Shown: positions 14,694 to 26,036, counted from the stretch's first letter. The stretch is 34,847 nt of DNA from Chloroflexota bacterium (GCA_029553955.1 JAKPJZ010000043.1:1-34847); one strand, 5' to 3'. The notes: a model not told the origin generated them from the letters alone. A program made the numbers and translations.

Positions 14694-15017
14694 GTCCTAT
14701 TTCCAGGGCCTCCTGGACGTCATCGCTGCCTCCCCCTTCGTGTCCACGTCGGATATCTCTTTCGATAAGCGCAGCTCATCTATCGGCTTCGTCCGGGGGG
14801 CAGTCCACTTTGCAGACGAGTCGGTTCTGCACCTTCGGGAGTTGGTAGACCTGCGGGGCGCTGATATCCGTTCTACGATGACTCCGGCCACTTCCCGCGA
14901 ATGGCCAACTACCCCCACCACAAACACGTTGGCGATGAGGCCAATGTCGTTTCTTCCGAAAAGCCGACGCTGGCCACAGTGATCGAGGAGATCGAGGCTT
15001 CTTTCGGCACCCGGTAG
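14674..15017 (+). pseudogene. Frameshifted TumE/DUF6516-family toxin
   Basis: The first frame, from GTG 14674, gives a good family match up to about 14875: SYFQGLLDVIAASPFVSTSDISFDKRSSSIGFVRG and SVLHLRELVDLRGADIR. The frame then changes. The family C-terminus continues in the next frame, FYDDSGHFPRMANYPHHKHVGDEANVV, ending at TAG 15015-15017. Relatives have an extra stretch between these blocks (a YSYHYQ...FRYD-like segment), so an out-of-frame deletion of roughly 15 codons is the likely lesion. The toxin should be inactive unless recoding occurs. A sequencing error cannot explain the missing block. Confidence 0.7.
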
Positions 15018-15067
15018 CTGCTGGTGCCGCCTGGCTCAGGACGTTTGGCGTCAGGAGGAGAGAGGGC

Positions 15068-15454
15068 GTGTTCGCGACTCTATTTGGCACGAACACCGGA
15101 TCATTCGAGCAACAGGCCATCTTTGACCGCCTACGCGAGATCGCGATTGGGCGGGGATTCCTGCCACCGGATACCAGACTCCACGTTCAAGAAGATCAGA
15201 TTCCTCTTAAGGGGTGGTTCATCGAGCTGCGAGGGCCTGCCGATCATCAGGCTGATTTCCTTCTTGCCGTCACAAGTCCGGCAGGTATCTCGCCAATCCC
15301 AGTCATGCATACCGTTTCCGGTCCGCTCTTCGCAGTCAATGTCGCGGACACATTCTTTCTCGTGTCGTGGCGCCGCGACGTCGCAGAGTTCAAGGATAGC
15401 GTCCAGGTGTTGAGGGAATTCGAGGAGTTCCTCGATTCGCTCGGCGAGCCCTAA
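15068..15454 (+). CDS. Hypothetical protein downstream of the TA remnant
   Basis: 128 residues from GTG 15068, which has AGGAGGAGAG 8-15 nt upstream. The sequence is mixed alpha/beta (IELRGPADHQADFLLAVTSPAG, SGPLFAVNVADTFFLVSW) and ends with an acidic helix (VLREFEEFLDSLGEP). I do not recognise the family. It starts 50 nt after the toxin remnant in the same direction, so it may belong to the same accessory module. Codon use is less GC-rich than in neighbouring housekeeping genes, suggesting shared accessory origin with the TA genes. Confidence 0.55.
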   Translation: MFATLFGTNTGSFEQQAIFDRLREIAIGRGFLPPDTRLHVQEDQIPLKGWFIELRGPADHQADFLLAVTSPAGISPIPVMHTVSGPLFAVNVADTFFLVSWRRDVAEFKDSVQVLREFEEFLDSLGEP

Positions 15455-15679
15455 TACCCTTCACATGGCGCGCATCGCTCCCTTCCAGCGGCGTGGCGTG
15501 GGTCTGAAAGCACCGGCGCCACACCGCTGGCTGGAGGCCGCCCGCTACTTCAAAGGCATTGCCGCTTCTCCTGCAGGCGTCGAACGCGAGCCGAACGGCA
15601 ATCCTCACACGAGTCGCTCGACGCTTTGTCTCTTTAGCCCGATACTTGGCGCTGCGCCTCCGCGGCGCAACTCCCGTCG
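15455..15679. other. Intergenic gap, no gene recognised
   Basis: 225 nt between convergent genes. It has no credible coding frame. The right end (GCGCTGCGCCTCCGCGGCGC) is a small GC-rich inverted repeat immediately 3' of the arsM-like remnant. Confidence 0.4.
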
Positions 15680-15870
15680 CTAGCTGGCCGGCTTGAGCGC
15701 CTTGACGAAGGCCGAGATGACCTGGGTATCGGGATCCAGCGCGAGGCCGGCCGGCGCGCAGCAACACATCTCCTCCGGTACGTCCTCCAGGCCGATTTCC
15801 TGCAGCACCTGGATCTCGACCCCCACAAAGCCCGCCGCCGCAAGCTGGGCGCGGTACTCATTCTCGGCCC
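15680..15870 (-). pseudogene. C-terminal remnant of an arsenite-methyltransferase-like gene
   Basis: About 63 codons remain: NEYRAQLAAAGFVGVEIQVL, then EMCCCAPAGLALDPDTQVISAFVKALKPAS. The final (V)xSAFVKA(L/V)KP is typical of the ArsM/UbiE-like methyltransferase C-terminus. The entire catalytic N-terminal part is missing. Family-like sequence stops exactly at the edge of palindrome B (15871), so the element or the event that created it removed or displaced the 5' part. The assignment to ArsM is moderate; another class I methyltransferase is possible. No start codon of its own is credible. Confidence 0.55.
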
Positions 15871-15950
15871 GGGGGCATATTTGGCGTGTTGGCTGAGCCG
15901 TGGCCGCCCGCGGGCGGCCACGGCTCAGCCAACACGCCAAATATGCCCCC
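15871..15950. repeat. Long perfect palindrome B, 40-bp arms, no loop
   Basis: 15871-15910 and 15911-15950 are exact reverse complements meeting at CCCG|CGGG. The base is GGGGGCATATTTGG. It directly abuts the truncated arsM-like gene. The GNA-hairpin motif follows 14 nt to the right. Confidence 0.9.
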
Positions 15951-15964
15951 TGAGAAAGTTCCGT

Positions 15965-15994
15965 TCCGGTCTCATGCGAAGCATGGCACCCGGA
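15965..15994 (+). repeat. 30-nt GNA-hairpin motif next to palindrome B
   Basis: TCCGG at the start, CCGGA at the end, GCGAAGC in the middle (GAA triloop), with the inner stem extended by AT/AT to ATGC-GAA-GCAT. Outer pair T-A, a different pair from the other copies. Confidence 0.6.
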
Positions 15995-16012
15995 CAGCGC
16001 GCCTGGGCCGGC

Positions 16013-17635
16013 TCAGAGCATAGCCACCATCCACGCCCCGAGCAGCAGGAACAGGCCGGCGGTCGCCAGCTTGACGCTCGCCGTGTGCTGGTTGACCAGG
16101 CGGCCGAGCCGCTCCGACGAGGTGCCCCAGAAGGCCAGCAGGAACACGACGACCAGGGGCAGCACAAAGAGGGCGTTGTACAACAGCAGGTACAGCAGCG
16201 CCTGTGCCTGCAGCGCCGGCACGCCGAGCACAAAGACGATCGTCGGCAGGTACACCTGCCCGGTGCAGGCCAGCTCGATCAGCGAGATCACCGCGCCCGT
16301 CACCAGGGCCACAGCGGCGACGGCGCGCACGTTGGCGCCCTCGCGGATGGTCCGGTTGATGCGCCGCCGCAACTGCGTGGGCAGCTTGAGCTTCATCTCC
16401 TCGGGTTGGCCACGGCGTGCCTGGTACCAGTCGTAGAGGCTGCCCACGGCCAGCACCAGGCAGAGTAGGGCCGTCAGCGCGTAGAGGTAGCGGCTGATCG
16501 CCGGCAAGAAGGGCAGCGCCGCCAGGGCGCGCAACAGGCCCACGCCCACCCCCAGGTAGGTCAGGAACACCCCCAGCGCGAACATGGCGCCCACCAGCAG
16601 GATCTCGCGGCCCTTGCGCCCCATGAACGAGAGGTAGGAGATCAAGAAGACAATCGTGGCAAAGGCGCAGGGGTTCAGGCCATCGATCACACCGGCCAGC
16701 GCCACCGTCAGCGCGCCGAACGACTGGAAGCGCTGCAGAATGCCGGCCTGAGCGCCCGCCAGGTCGGCCTGCGCGCTCCAGTAGGCCGCGCTGCCAGTCG
16801 CCAGGTAGGGCTGCAGCGCCGCCTCGAGCTCGCGCGCGTTGACCTGCGTGCCCAGGAGCGCCGTGGTGCCCACAAAGGCCGCCGGGGCCGTGAGCCGCTT
16901 GTCGAGCGGCACGTTGTTGCGCTCGCCTAGCCACTCGGCCAGGGCGGCATGCTGCGTGATGTCGAACTCGTGCACCTGCAACTGGGGATATTTGCCAGCG
17001 AGGTAGCGCAGGTCGAGCCCGGCACGGTCGCACTCGTGGCAGCCGGGCTGGAAGAAATAGGCCAGGTGGATTGCCGGGCGCGAGGCCTTGGCCACGGCTG
17101 TCGCCATCTGGGCCTCCGCGGTCTGCTCCTTCCTGTCGCAGATGCGGCAATCCTCGGGCTTTTGGATCATCACCGCCGTGGCTGTGGCTGCGGGCACGAT
17201 CTCGTCGGGCCAGGCCACCCCGCCCTGGCCAAGAAACCCTTCGATGAGCGCCGGCAACTGCTCGCGGATCTGGCCCTCGCCGGCCAGCACGCGGTCGCCG
17301 ATGAAAAGCTCGGGCACCACGCCGTCTTGGGGCGCGATGTTGCGCGCGGCTTCGAGGCGCAGCAGAGCCTCATAGTTCTCGGGCGTGGAAATCTCGACGA
17401 GCCTGATCTCGAGTTGCGCCCCATACTGCGCCTGCAGCGGCGGCAGGACCTCGTCCAGCACGACCTGGCAGTGGGGGCAGGTGTTGGAGTGGAACAACAC
17501 CGCGCGCACCACAGGCTCATCGGCGCGGCCCACGAGCGGCACCATGATTAGCACAGCGGCCAGCGCGACCAGGGCCAGCGCATACCGCTGCAGCGCCCGG
17601 CACCACCGCGGCCATCGCTCAACAGATCCCCTCAT
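16013..17635 (-). CDS. CcdA/DsbD-like membrane protein with two thioredoxin-like domains
   Basis: 540 residues. A signal/anchor segment (15-36) is followed by a thioredoxin-like domain with CPHC (C53, C56), a region with the extra pair C163/C166 (EDCRIC), and a second thioredoxin-like domain with CHEC (C199, C202). From about residue 303 comes a CcdA/DsbD-type membrane domain of six or more segments, with C323 in NPCAF and C457 in LACTGQ as the electron-carrying cysteines. Such proteins move reducing equivalents from cytoplasmic thioredoxin to extracytoplasmic thiols. Two soluble domains fused in front is unusual; most relatives have one. ATG at 17635 with a strong promoter 46-74 nt upstream. 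It follows a truncated arsM-like gene. Confidence 0.83.
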   Translation of the reverse strand: MRGSVERWPRWCRALQRYALALVALAAVLIMVPLVGRADEPVVRAVLFHSNTCPHCQVVLDEVLPPLQAQYGAQLEIRLVEISTPENYEALLRLEAARNIAPQDGVVPELFIGDRVLAGEGQIREQLPALIEGFLGQGGVAWPDEIVPAATATAVMIQKPEDCRICDRKEQTAEAQMATAVAKASRPAIHLAYFFQPGCHECDRAGLDLRYLAGKYPQLQVHEFDITQHAALAEWLGERNNVPLDKRLTAPAAFVGTTALLGTQVNARELEAALQPYLATGSAAYWSAQADLAGAQAGILQRFQSFGALTVALAGVIDGLNPCAFATIVFLISYLSFMGRKGREILLVGAMFALGVFLTYLGVGVGLLRALAALPFLPAISRYLYALTALLCLVLAVGSLYDWYQARRGQPEEMKLKLPTQLRRRINRTIREGANVRAVAAVALVTGAVISLIELACTGQVYLPTIVFVLGVPALQAQALLYLLLYNALFVLPLVVVFLLAFWGTSSERLGRLVNQHTASVKLATAGLFLLLGAWMVAML

Positions 17636-17680
17636 GGCATTCTACCCTTGAGATACAAAGCAGAGCATCACACTGTATCC

Positions 17681-17709
17681 ACTATATGGCTGCTCGGGGG
17701 AAGCGTCAA
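17681..17709 (-). promoter_or_regulatory. Promoter of the CcdA/DsbD-like gene
   Basis: On the minus strand TTGACG (17709-17704), 17-nt spacer, TATAGT (17686-17681). The -35 box overlaps the last codons of the upstream UPF0104-like gene, so the thiol-transfer gene has its own transcription start. Confidence 0.65.
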
Positions 17710-18791
17710 CTTGGCCCTGCCGGGTGGTCTCTGTTGCTCGAGCGCAGCGCCTGCCGGAAGAGGAGAAAGCCGAGCGCCACCGGCAGCCAGGCGTTGAGGC
17801 CGCGGAAGGCCACCGAAATGACCAGGGCCCGCGCCGGCGGCACGCCCACCGACGAGTAGACCAGGGTCATGACCCCTGCCAACACCCCCAGGTCGAAAGG
17901 GATGATGGAGATGACCGCAAAGACAAAGCCCAGGGTGTAGGCGGCCGCGAGGGCGCCAAAGCCGAGCGCATGGCCGAAGGCTAGAAAGATTGTCGCCAGG
18001 CTGGTCAGGTTGAGCAGATGGGTGCCCAGGGCCAGCGCCAAGGCAAGGCTCAGCAGGAGCGGGCGAGTCGCTATGGCTACGGCGGCGCCCTTGGCCTCGT
18101 CGGCGTTGTGTTTGGCCCAGCCTTCAGGCAGCAGAGGGCGCTTGAGGCGGCCCAGCAGCGGGTTGATGGCCCTCTGCAGCCGGCCGAGCCCCCAGCGCAG
18201 CAGGGCGGGTTGCCACTTGGCCAGGAACAGTATGCCGCAGAGGCCGCCGCTGTAGAGCAGAAAGATGAGGGCCGCCACGAGCTCATAGGCCGCCAGCGCC
18301 TCGCTGAGCTGCAGGTACGCCAGGCCGATGAGCAACAGCGGCACGGCAGAGATCACGCCCGCCACCCACACCAGGAGCACCCCCTGCGTGGCCCTGGCCG
18401 CCGATTGGCCGCGCCGCGTGGCGTCGTCGACCAGCACCGCGGCCGCGCTGAGCCCGCCTGCAGGCGTGAGGGTGCCGACCACGATCGAGGCCATCAGCAC
18501 CGGGATCAGCGCCCGCACCCGGCTCGCCACCCCCACCGTGGCATAGCCTGCCCTGTAGAGCACGGCATAGAGCGCATAGTAGGCCATCTGCAGGGCCAGC
18601 GCCGCCAGCAGCCAGGGCCACTTGCCCTCGGCCAGCGCTAGCTTGAGCTCTTTGAGCTCGACAAAGCGCGTTGCCACCAGGAGCAGCAGAGCGCCCAGCG
18701 CCAGCCACAGCGGCCAGCGCCGTCGCAGCGGCCGCAGAAAGCGATGCCGGATGCAGATACGGCACATCGGCACGGGATGTTCGGGCTGCAT
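17706..18791 (-). CDS. LPG-synthase-type (UPF0104) flippase-like membrane protein
   Basis: 361 residues with about eight membrane segments. The pattern RVRALIPVLMASIVVGTLTPAGGLSAAAVLVDDA and, near the end, FVFAVISIIPFDLGVLAGVMTLVYSSVGVPPARALVISVAFRGLNAWLPVALGFLLF is that of the lysylphosphatidylglycerol-synthase transmembrane family. Members without the cytoplasmic synthase domain, as here, probably move lipids or lipid-linked sugars across the membrane. The ATG at 18791 has AGGTAGGT upstream and lies 11 nt from palindrome C. A second possible start is the Met in PMCRICIRHRF. Its substrate is unknown. Confidence 0.83.
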   Translation of the reverse strand: MQPEHPVPMCRICIRHRFLRPLRRRWPLWLALGALLLLVATRFVELKELKLALAEGKWPWLLAALALQMAYYALYAVLYRAGYATVGVASRVRALIPVLMASIVVGTLTPAGGLSAAAVLVDDATRRGQSAARATQGVLLVWVAGVISAVPLLLIGLAYLQLSEALAAYELVAALIFLLYSGGLCGILFLAKWQPALLRWGLGRLQRAINPLLGRLKRPLLPEGWAKHNADEAKGAAVAIATRPLLLSLALALALGTHLLNLTSLATIFLAFGHALGFGALAAAYTLGFVFAVISIIPFDLGVLAGVMTLVYSSVGVPPARALVISVAFRGLNAWLPVALGFLLFRQALRSSNRDHPAGPS

Positions 18792-18802
18792 ACCTACCTC
18801 TT

Positions 18803-18898
18803 GAGGGGGTTTGTGCGGGTTGGTCCTGCTGGCTGCCCCTGGCGCGCCTGCGGGCGCGCCAGGGGCAGCCAGCAGGACCAACCCGCACAAACCCCCTC
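18803..18898. repeat. Long perfect palindrome C, 46-bp arms, 4-nt loop
   Basis: Arms 18803-18848 and 18853-18898 are exact reverse complements around TGCG. The base is GAGGGGGTTTGTG. The core CTGGCTGCCCCTGGCGC is shared with palindrome A. It sits between the divergent UPF0104-like gene and the ATPase operon, so its hairpin would form in the leader of the minus-strand gene. Confidence 0.92.
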
Positions 18899-18906
18899 CT
18901 GGCTGA

Positions 18907-18935
18907 GCCGGGCGAAGGCAAAGCCGGCACCCGGC
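18907..18935 (+). repeat. GNA-hairpin motif (29 nt) next to palindrome C
   Basis: GCCGG at the start, CCGGC at the end, GGCAAAGCC in the middle (AAA instead of a GNA triloop). CCTGG (18898-18902) and CCAGG (18941-18945) pair around it. Starts 8 nt after the palindrome. One base shorter than the other copies. The right flank CCAGGATGCTGA also flanks copy 1. Confidence 0.55.
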
Positions 18936-19034
18936 CATTGCCAGGATGCTGAAGCGGACTGCTAACGCCCTCCGACGGTCCAGCAAGATTGCGGCCATGG
19001 CGCCTGCTGGCACACAATTTGCAGCAGCCGCGGC

Positions 19035-19349
19035 GTGGCCGAAGAAATGCTGCGCTCGGTGCTGGCGGTAGAGGCGCAGGCGCGCGCTGTGGTGGCGCAG
19101 GCCGAGCGCGCGGCCGGGGAGAGCGACGCGCGGGCGCTGGCCGAGGCGGCGGCACTGCGGCAGCGCCTGGCCAATGAGGGCGCGCAGGAAGCCGCGCGCC
19201 TCCGTATGGCCGCGCGGCGCCAGGCCGAGGCGGCGCGCGCACGCCTGCTGGCCGCAGCCGGCGAGGAGGCGCGCCGGCTCGACGAGGAGGCCGCGCCCAG
19301 GGTGGAGGGCGCCATCCGGCTGGTGCTGCAGCGCGTGCTCGACCCCTGA
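19035..19349 (+). CDS. V/A-type ATPase peripheral stalk subunit G/H
   Basis: 104 residues from a GTG start (ATG at 19047 is the alternative). Almost entirely alanine/arginine/glutamate-rich helix (VEAQARAVVAQAERAAG, EEARRLDEEAAPRVEGAIRLVL), the coiled-coil partner of subunit E in the peripheral stalk that holds the catalytic head still. Assignment rests on composition and on being first in the ATPase operon; such coiled coils carry few signature residues. The stop overlaps the start of subunit C (TGATG). Only weak promoter-like boxes (TTGCGG 18989, CACAAT 19013) lie upstream. Confidence 0.7.
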   Translation: MAEEMLRSVLAVEAQARAVVAQAERAAGESDARALAEAAALRQRLANEGAQEAARLRMAARRQAEAARARLLAAAGEEARRLDEEAAPRVEGAIRLVLQRVLDP

Positions 19350-20388
19350 TGGGCGCCAGTCAGTACGCCCGCCCCAACGCCGCCATGCGCGCCATGCTCG
19401 GCGCGCTGCTCGCGCCCCAGGAGAAGCGCGCGCTCGTGGCCGCGCCCAGCCTGGAAGATGCCATGCGCCGCCTGCGCGCCACACCCTACGGCCGCGATCT
19501 CGCGGTGGCCGAGGCCGGCGGGGAGCTCCTCCCGCTCGAAAAGGCGCTGCAGCGCACCCTGGTGGGCACGTACGGGCGGCTGATCCGCACCCTCGAAGGC
19601 GCGCCGCGTGATCTGGTGGAGGAGTTGCTGCGCCACTTCGAGGTCGACGACATCAAGGCCATCTTGCGCGGCCTCGCCACCGGCGCCCCTGCCGCCAAGA
19701 TACGCGCCCTGCTGGTGCCGCTGGGCCGCTGGGAGCGCCTGCCCCTCGAGCGCCTGCTGGCCGCCCCCAGCGTCGCCGAGGCGGTGCGCGCGCTCGGACG
19801 TCTGCCCTACGCCCGGCCATTGGGCGAGGCCCTGCCGCGCTACGAGGCCGAGCGCTCGCTCTTCCCGCTGGAGGTGGCGCTCGACCTCGACTATTTCCGC
19901 CGGCTGTGGGCGCGGCTCGAAGCGCTCTCGGGCGGCGACCGGGTCGGCGCGGTGCGCATCCTGGGCGCGCGCTACGACGTGCTCAACGTGACCTGGCTCC
20001 TGCGCTACAAGCTGACCTACCGGCTTTCGGCGCAGGAGATCTTTAACTATACCCTGCCGCACGGCTACCGTGTCGATGATGGGGTCATCCGGCGGGCAAC
20101 GACGGCAGGCGACCTGGCCGGCCTGATCGCCGCGCTGCCGCAGCCCTACCGGGGGCTGCTGGCGCCACTGGAGGGCGCCTCGCTTGCGCACATGGAGGCG
20201 GCGCTGTGCCGTTACCTGTGGCACGACGCGCGGGCACTGCTGGCCGGATACCCCTTTCAGGCTGGCGCCATCCTGGCCTACCTCCATCTCAAGGAGGCCG
20301 AGGTGCACGACCTGGTGGCCATCCTCGCGGGCAAGCGTTCTGGCCGGCCGGCCGCTGAGATCGAAGCCTTGTTGTGGAGCGAGTTGTG

Positions 20389-20389
<1 letters not shown>
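19349..20389 (+). CDS. ntpC: V/A-type ATPase subunit C (AC39/d type)
   Basis: 346 residues, helical. Subunit C forms the funnel that links the central shaft (D, F) to the membrane ring. Family features: alternating repeats such as LLRHFEVDDIKAILRGLATGAP, RYEAERSLFPLEVALDLDYFRRLW, and YDVLNVTWLLRYKLTYRLSAQEI-FNYTLPHGY. The ending HLKEAEVHDLVAILAGKR is strongly conserved. Starts at the ATG overlapping the G/H stop; its own stop overlaps the start of subunit I. Length is typical. Three overlapping genes (G/H, C, I) form one tightly coupled translation block. Confidence 0.9.
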
Positions 20390-23003
<2,614 letters not shown>

Positions 23004-23008
23004 CCGTT

Positions 23009-23162
23009 CAGCGTGTCATTGCGAGCGCAGCGAAGCAATCTCCACGTCGGGCATTGGAGATTGCTTCGTCGGCGGCTGCGGCCGCCTCCTCGCAATGACA
23101 GGCCAAGGTTCTGTGTTGGGCGCAGGGTTCGGCGAACCCCGGGTTCTCGCAATGACACGCTG
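23009..23162. repeat. MITE-like element with 17-bp inverted ends between ntpK and ntpF
   Basis: The ends 23009-23025 and 23146-23162 are exact reverse complements (CAGCGTGTCATTGCGAG). Inside is a second inverted repeat, CGAAGCAATCTCC with GGAGATTGCTTCG. This TCATTGCGAG...AAGCAATCTCC sequence type is a dispersed repeat known from many bacterial genomes. It spans almost all of the 180-nt gap. Confidence 0.8.
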
Positions 23163-23183
23163 CAGATACGGGGGAGGGGCGTG

Positions 23184-23492
23184 ATGAAGAAGGGTGTCTT
23201 TGTCATCGGCGACCGTGACGCCGTGCTGGGCTTGGCCCTGATCGGCGTCGACGGACTGGCCACCGACGACCCCGAGGTCGCCGCCGAGAGGCTGGCGGCC
23301 CTGCATGAAGACCCCGCCGCGGGGCTTGTGCTCGTCACCGCCGGCCTGGCGCGGCGGCTGGGACCCCGGCTCGAGGCGCTCAAGGCAGCGGCGGGGCTGC
23401 CCGTTATCTATGAAATCCCCGACGGCACCGGCCGCCCAGAGCGGGCGCCGCTGGCCGACCTGGTGCGCCGCGCCCTGGGCGTGGGCACGTGA
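23184..23492 (+). CDS. ntpF: V/A-type ATPase shaft subunit F
   Basis: 102 residues. KKGVFVIGDRDAVLGLALIGVDG at the N-terminus and AGLVLVTAGLARRL plus PVIYEIPDGTG match subunit F, a small Rossmann-like protein that binds the central shaft (subunit D) and tunes rotation. The start is ATG 23184 because GGGGGAGGGG lies just upstream; the in-frame GTG at 23181 is less likely. Subunit E starts 9 nt after its stop, so F and E form one translation block bounded by inverted repeats on both sides. Confidence 0.88.
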   Translation: MKKGVFVIGDRDAVLGLALIGVDGLATDDPEVAAERLAALHEDPAAGLVLVTAGLARRLGPRLEALKAAAGLPVIYEIPDGTGRPERAPLADLVRRALGVGT

Positions 23493-23501
23493 GGCGCGGC
23501 T

Positions 23502-24152
23502 GTGGCTGAGGGCGACGGGCTGCAGGCGCTGGAGCGCGAGATCCTGAGCGAGGCCGAGGCGCGTGCCGGCGAGATCGCCGCGGCCGCCGGCGAGCGCGCG
23601 GCCCAAGTGCTGCAGAGGGCGCGTGAGCAAGGCGCATCCCAAGCCGCGCATGTTGTCGCCGAGGCGCGGCGCGAGGCGGCGCGCGAGCGGGTGCGCAGCG
23701 AAGCGGCCGCGCAGCTCGAGGCGCGGCGGCACCTGCTCGCGGCGCGCGAGGCCATCATCGCCCGCGTGGTGGCCGCGGCCCGGGCGCGCCTGGAGGGCGG
23801 CCTATCGCCCGGCGAGCGGCAGGAGGCGCTGGAGAAGGCGCTGCTCGCCGCGGCCGCGGCGCTCGGCGGCGGCCGGCTCACGGCGCAGGTCGCCGAGCGC
23901 GACGCCCCGCTGCTCACCCCGGCCTTCCTCGAGCGCCTGGCCGGCCGTCTGCGCGCCCAGGGGGTGGCCACCGAGCTCACCGCGGGGCAGCCGGTCCCCA
24001 TCAACGGCGGTGCTGTCGTCAGCAGCGACGGCGGCCGCATCGTGCTCGACAACTCGTTCGACGCGCGCCTCGAGCGGCAGGCGTGGGAGCTGCGCAACGA
24101 GGTGTGGCAGGCGCTGACGGAAAGGGTCCCGGAGCCCGAATTGGCATTCTGA
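23502..24152 (+). CDS. ntpE: V/A-type ATPase peripheral stalk subunit E
   Basis: 216 residues from GTG 23502. The first ~110 residues are a long alanine/arginine/glutamate coiled coil (EIAAAAGERAAQVLQRAREQ) that pairs with G/H. The C-terminal globular part has the family pattern NGGAVVSSDGGRIVLDNSFDARLERQ, close to the classic GG-hVhxxxdGxIxxDNTLdxRLe signature, which binds the top of the A3B3 head. The stop at 24150-24152 is 3 nt before a large inverted repeat. Length is typical. Confidence 0.9.
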   Translation: MAEGDGLQALEREILSEAEARAGEIAAAAGERAAQVLQRAREQGASQAAHVVAEARREAARERVRSEAAAQLEARRHLLAAREAIIARVVAAARARLEGGLSPGERQEALEKALLAAAAALGGGRLTAQVAERDAPLLTPAFLERLAGRLRAQGVATELTAGQPVPINGGAVVSSDGGRIVLDNSFDARLERQAWELRNEVWQALTERVPEPELAF

Positions 24153-24155
24153 CAG

Positions 24156-24259
24156 GGGAACTGATGGCGGCGCGAAAGGCACGAAAGGCTCACGAAAGAC
24201 CACGAAAAACACGAAAGACGGCGTTCCCTTTCGTGCCTTTCGCGCCGCCATCAGTTCCC
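24156..24259. repeat. 33-bp inverted repeat with CACGAAA core between ntpE and ntpA
   Basis: Arms 24156-24188 and 24227-24259 are exact reverse complements. The 38-nt centre repeats CACGAAA-like units (CACGAAAGACCACGAAAAAC). It begins 3 nt after the ntpE stop and ends 12 nt before the ntpA ribosome-binding site, filling the junction. Confidence 0.88.
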
Positions 24260-24281
24260 TCAGTTCCTTTTGGAGGTCTCT

Positions 24282-26036
24282 TTGTCTGAGAGCGCTGGCT
24301 TTGTCTCCTCCGTCGACGGCCCCGTCATCGGCGTGGCCGAGGTGCGGGGCCTGGCCATGGCCGACATGGTGGAGGTGGGCGAGGAGCGCCTGCTGGGCGA
24401 GGTCGTGCGCCTGCGCGGCAGCCTGGCCACCGTGCAGGTGTACGAAGACACCGGCGGCATCCGGCCCGGTGAGCCGGTCTACGGCAGCGGCGGCCCCATC
24501 TCGGCCGCGCTGGGCCCGGGCATTATCGGCACCATCTTTGACGGCCTGCAGCGCCCGCTCGACGTCATCGAGGCCGCGACGGGCCCCTTTATCGCCCGCG
24601 GCGCCCACGTAGCCGCACTCGACCCCGAGCGCCGCTGGGAGCTGCGCCCCACGGCGCGGCCGGGCGAGCGCCTCGCCGAGGGCGGCACCTGGGGCACGGT
24701 GCAAGAGTCGCCGCTCGTCGAGCAGCGGCTGCCGGCGCCGGCGGGGCGCGTGCTCGCCATCGAGGCGGGGACGCACACCATCGGCGACGTCGTGGCGCGC
24801 CTCGAAACCCCGGCCGGCGAGCGGGCGCTCACCATGGCGCAGCGCTGGCCCGTGCGCCGCCCCCGGCCCTACCAGCGGCGCCTGCCCCCCAGCGTGCCCC
24901 TGATTACCGGCCAGCGCGTGATCGACACCTTCTTCCCCATCGCCAAGGGCGGCACCGCGGCCATCCCCGGCGGCTTTGGCACCGGCAAAACCATCACCCA
25001 GCACCAGCTCGCCAGTTGGTCCGACGCCGACGTGGTCGTCTACATCGGCTGCGGCGAACGCGGCAACGAGCTGACCGAGGTGCTCATCGACTTTCCCCGG
25101 CTGACCGACCCGCGCAGCGGCCGGCCGCTGATGGAGCGGACTGTACTGGTGGCCAACACCTCGAACATGCCGGTGGCCGCGCGCGAGATCAGCATCTATA
25201 CTGGCATCACCCTGGCCGAGTATTACCGCGATATGGGCTACCAGGTGGCGGTCATGGCCGACTCGACCTCGCGCTGGGCCGAAGCACTGCGCGAGGTGGC
25301 CGGCCGGCTGGAGGAGCTGCCCGCCGAGGAGGGCTTTCCGGCCTACCTGCCCTCGCGCCTGGCCGAGTTCTATGAACGGGCGGGCCGGGTGACCACCCTG
25401 GGCGGCATGGAGGGCTCGGTGACCGTCATCGGCGCCGTCTCGCCGCCGGGGGGCGACTTTTCGGAGCCGGTGACACAGAACACCTTGCGCTTCGTGCGCT
25501 GCTTCTGGGCCCTCGACGCCTCGCTCGCCGCCGCGCGCCACTTTCCGGCCATCAACTGGATGCAGAGCTACAGTCAGTACCTCGACTCGGTGGGCGACTG
25601 GTGGCACCAACACGTCGCCCCCGATTGGCGCCGCCTGCGCGACCGGGCCATGGACCTCCTCCAGCAGGAGGACCGCCTGCTGCAGATAGCCCGGCTCGTG
25701 GGCGCCTCGGCCCTGCCCGACCCGCAGCGCCTGGTGCTCGAGATGGGGCGCATCCTGCGCGAAGGCTTTTTGCAGCAGAACGCCCTGCACCCCGTCGACA
25801 CCTACAGCACGCCCCACAAGCAGGTAGCCATGCTGCGCGCCATGCTGGCCTTCTACGAGCGCGCCCAGGCCATCGTCGAGCGGGGCGCCCCCATCGCCAC
25901 CCTGCACCAGTTGCCGGCCCTTGGCGAGCTCGTACGCCTCAAGAGCGACGTGCCCAATGAGAACCTGGGCAAGATCGACGAGGTGGCTCACGAGCTGGCC
26001 CAACAGATGGATGAGCTGGAGAGCGAATATGTCTGA
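24282..26036 (+). CDS. ntpA: V/A-type ATPase catalytic subunit A
   Basis: 584 residues from TTG 24282, chosen because GGAGG at 24272-24276 is 5 nt upstream. Subunit A hydrolyses or makes ATP in the A3B3 head. The P-loop is GGFGTGKT at about 230-237. The insertion ('non-homologous region') typical of A subunits lies before it. Further motifs: [14 protein letters not shown] with the catalytic glutamate, [45 protein letters not shown], and [22 protein letters not shown]. Length is normal for bacterial/archaeal A subunits. Inverted repeats flank the gene on both sides. Confidence 0.95.
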   Translation: MSESAGFVSSVDGPVIGVAEVRGLAMADMVEVGEERLLGEVVRLRGSLATVQVYEDTGGIRPGEPVYGSGGPISAALGPGIIGTIFDGLQRPLDVIEAATGPFIARGAHVAALDPERRWELRPTARPGERLAEGGTWGTVQESPLVEQRLPAPAGRVLAIEAGTHTIGDVVARLETPAGERALTMAQRWPVRRPRPYQRRLPPSVPLITGQRVIDTFFPIAKGGTAAIPGGFGTGKTITQHQLASWSDADVVVYIGCGERGNELTEVLIDFPRLTDPRSGRPLMERTVLVANTSNMPVAAREISIYTGITLAEYYRDMGYQVAVMADSTSRWAEALREVAGRLEELPAEEGFPAYLPSRLAEFYERAGRVTTLGGMEGSVTVIGAVSPPGGDFSEPVTQNTLRFVRCFWALDASLAAARHFPAINWMQSYSQYLDSVGDWWHQHVAPDWRRLRDRAMDLLQQEDRLLQIARLVGASALPDPQRLVLEMGRILREGFLQQNALHPVDTYSTPHKQVAMLRAMLAFYERAQAIVERGAPIATLHQLPALGELVRLKSDVPNENLGKIDEVAHELAQQMDELESEYV

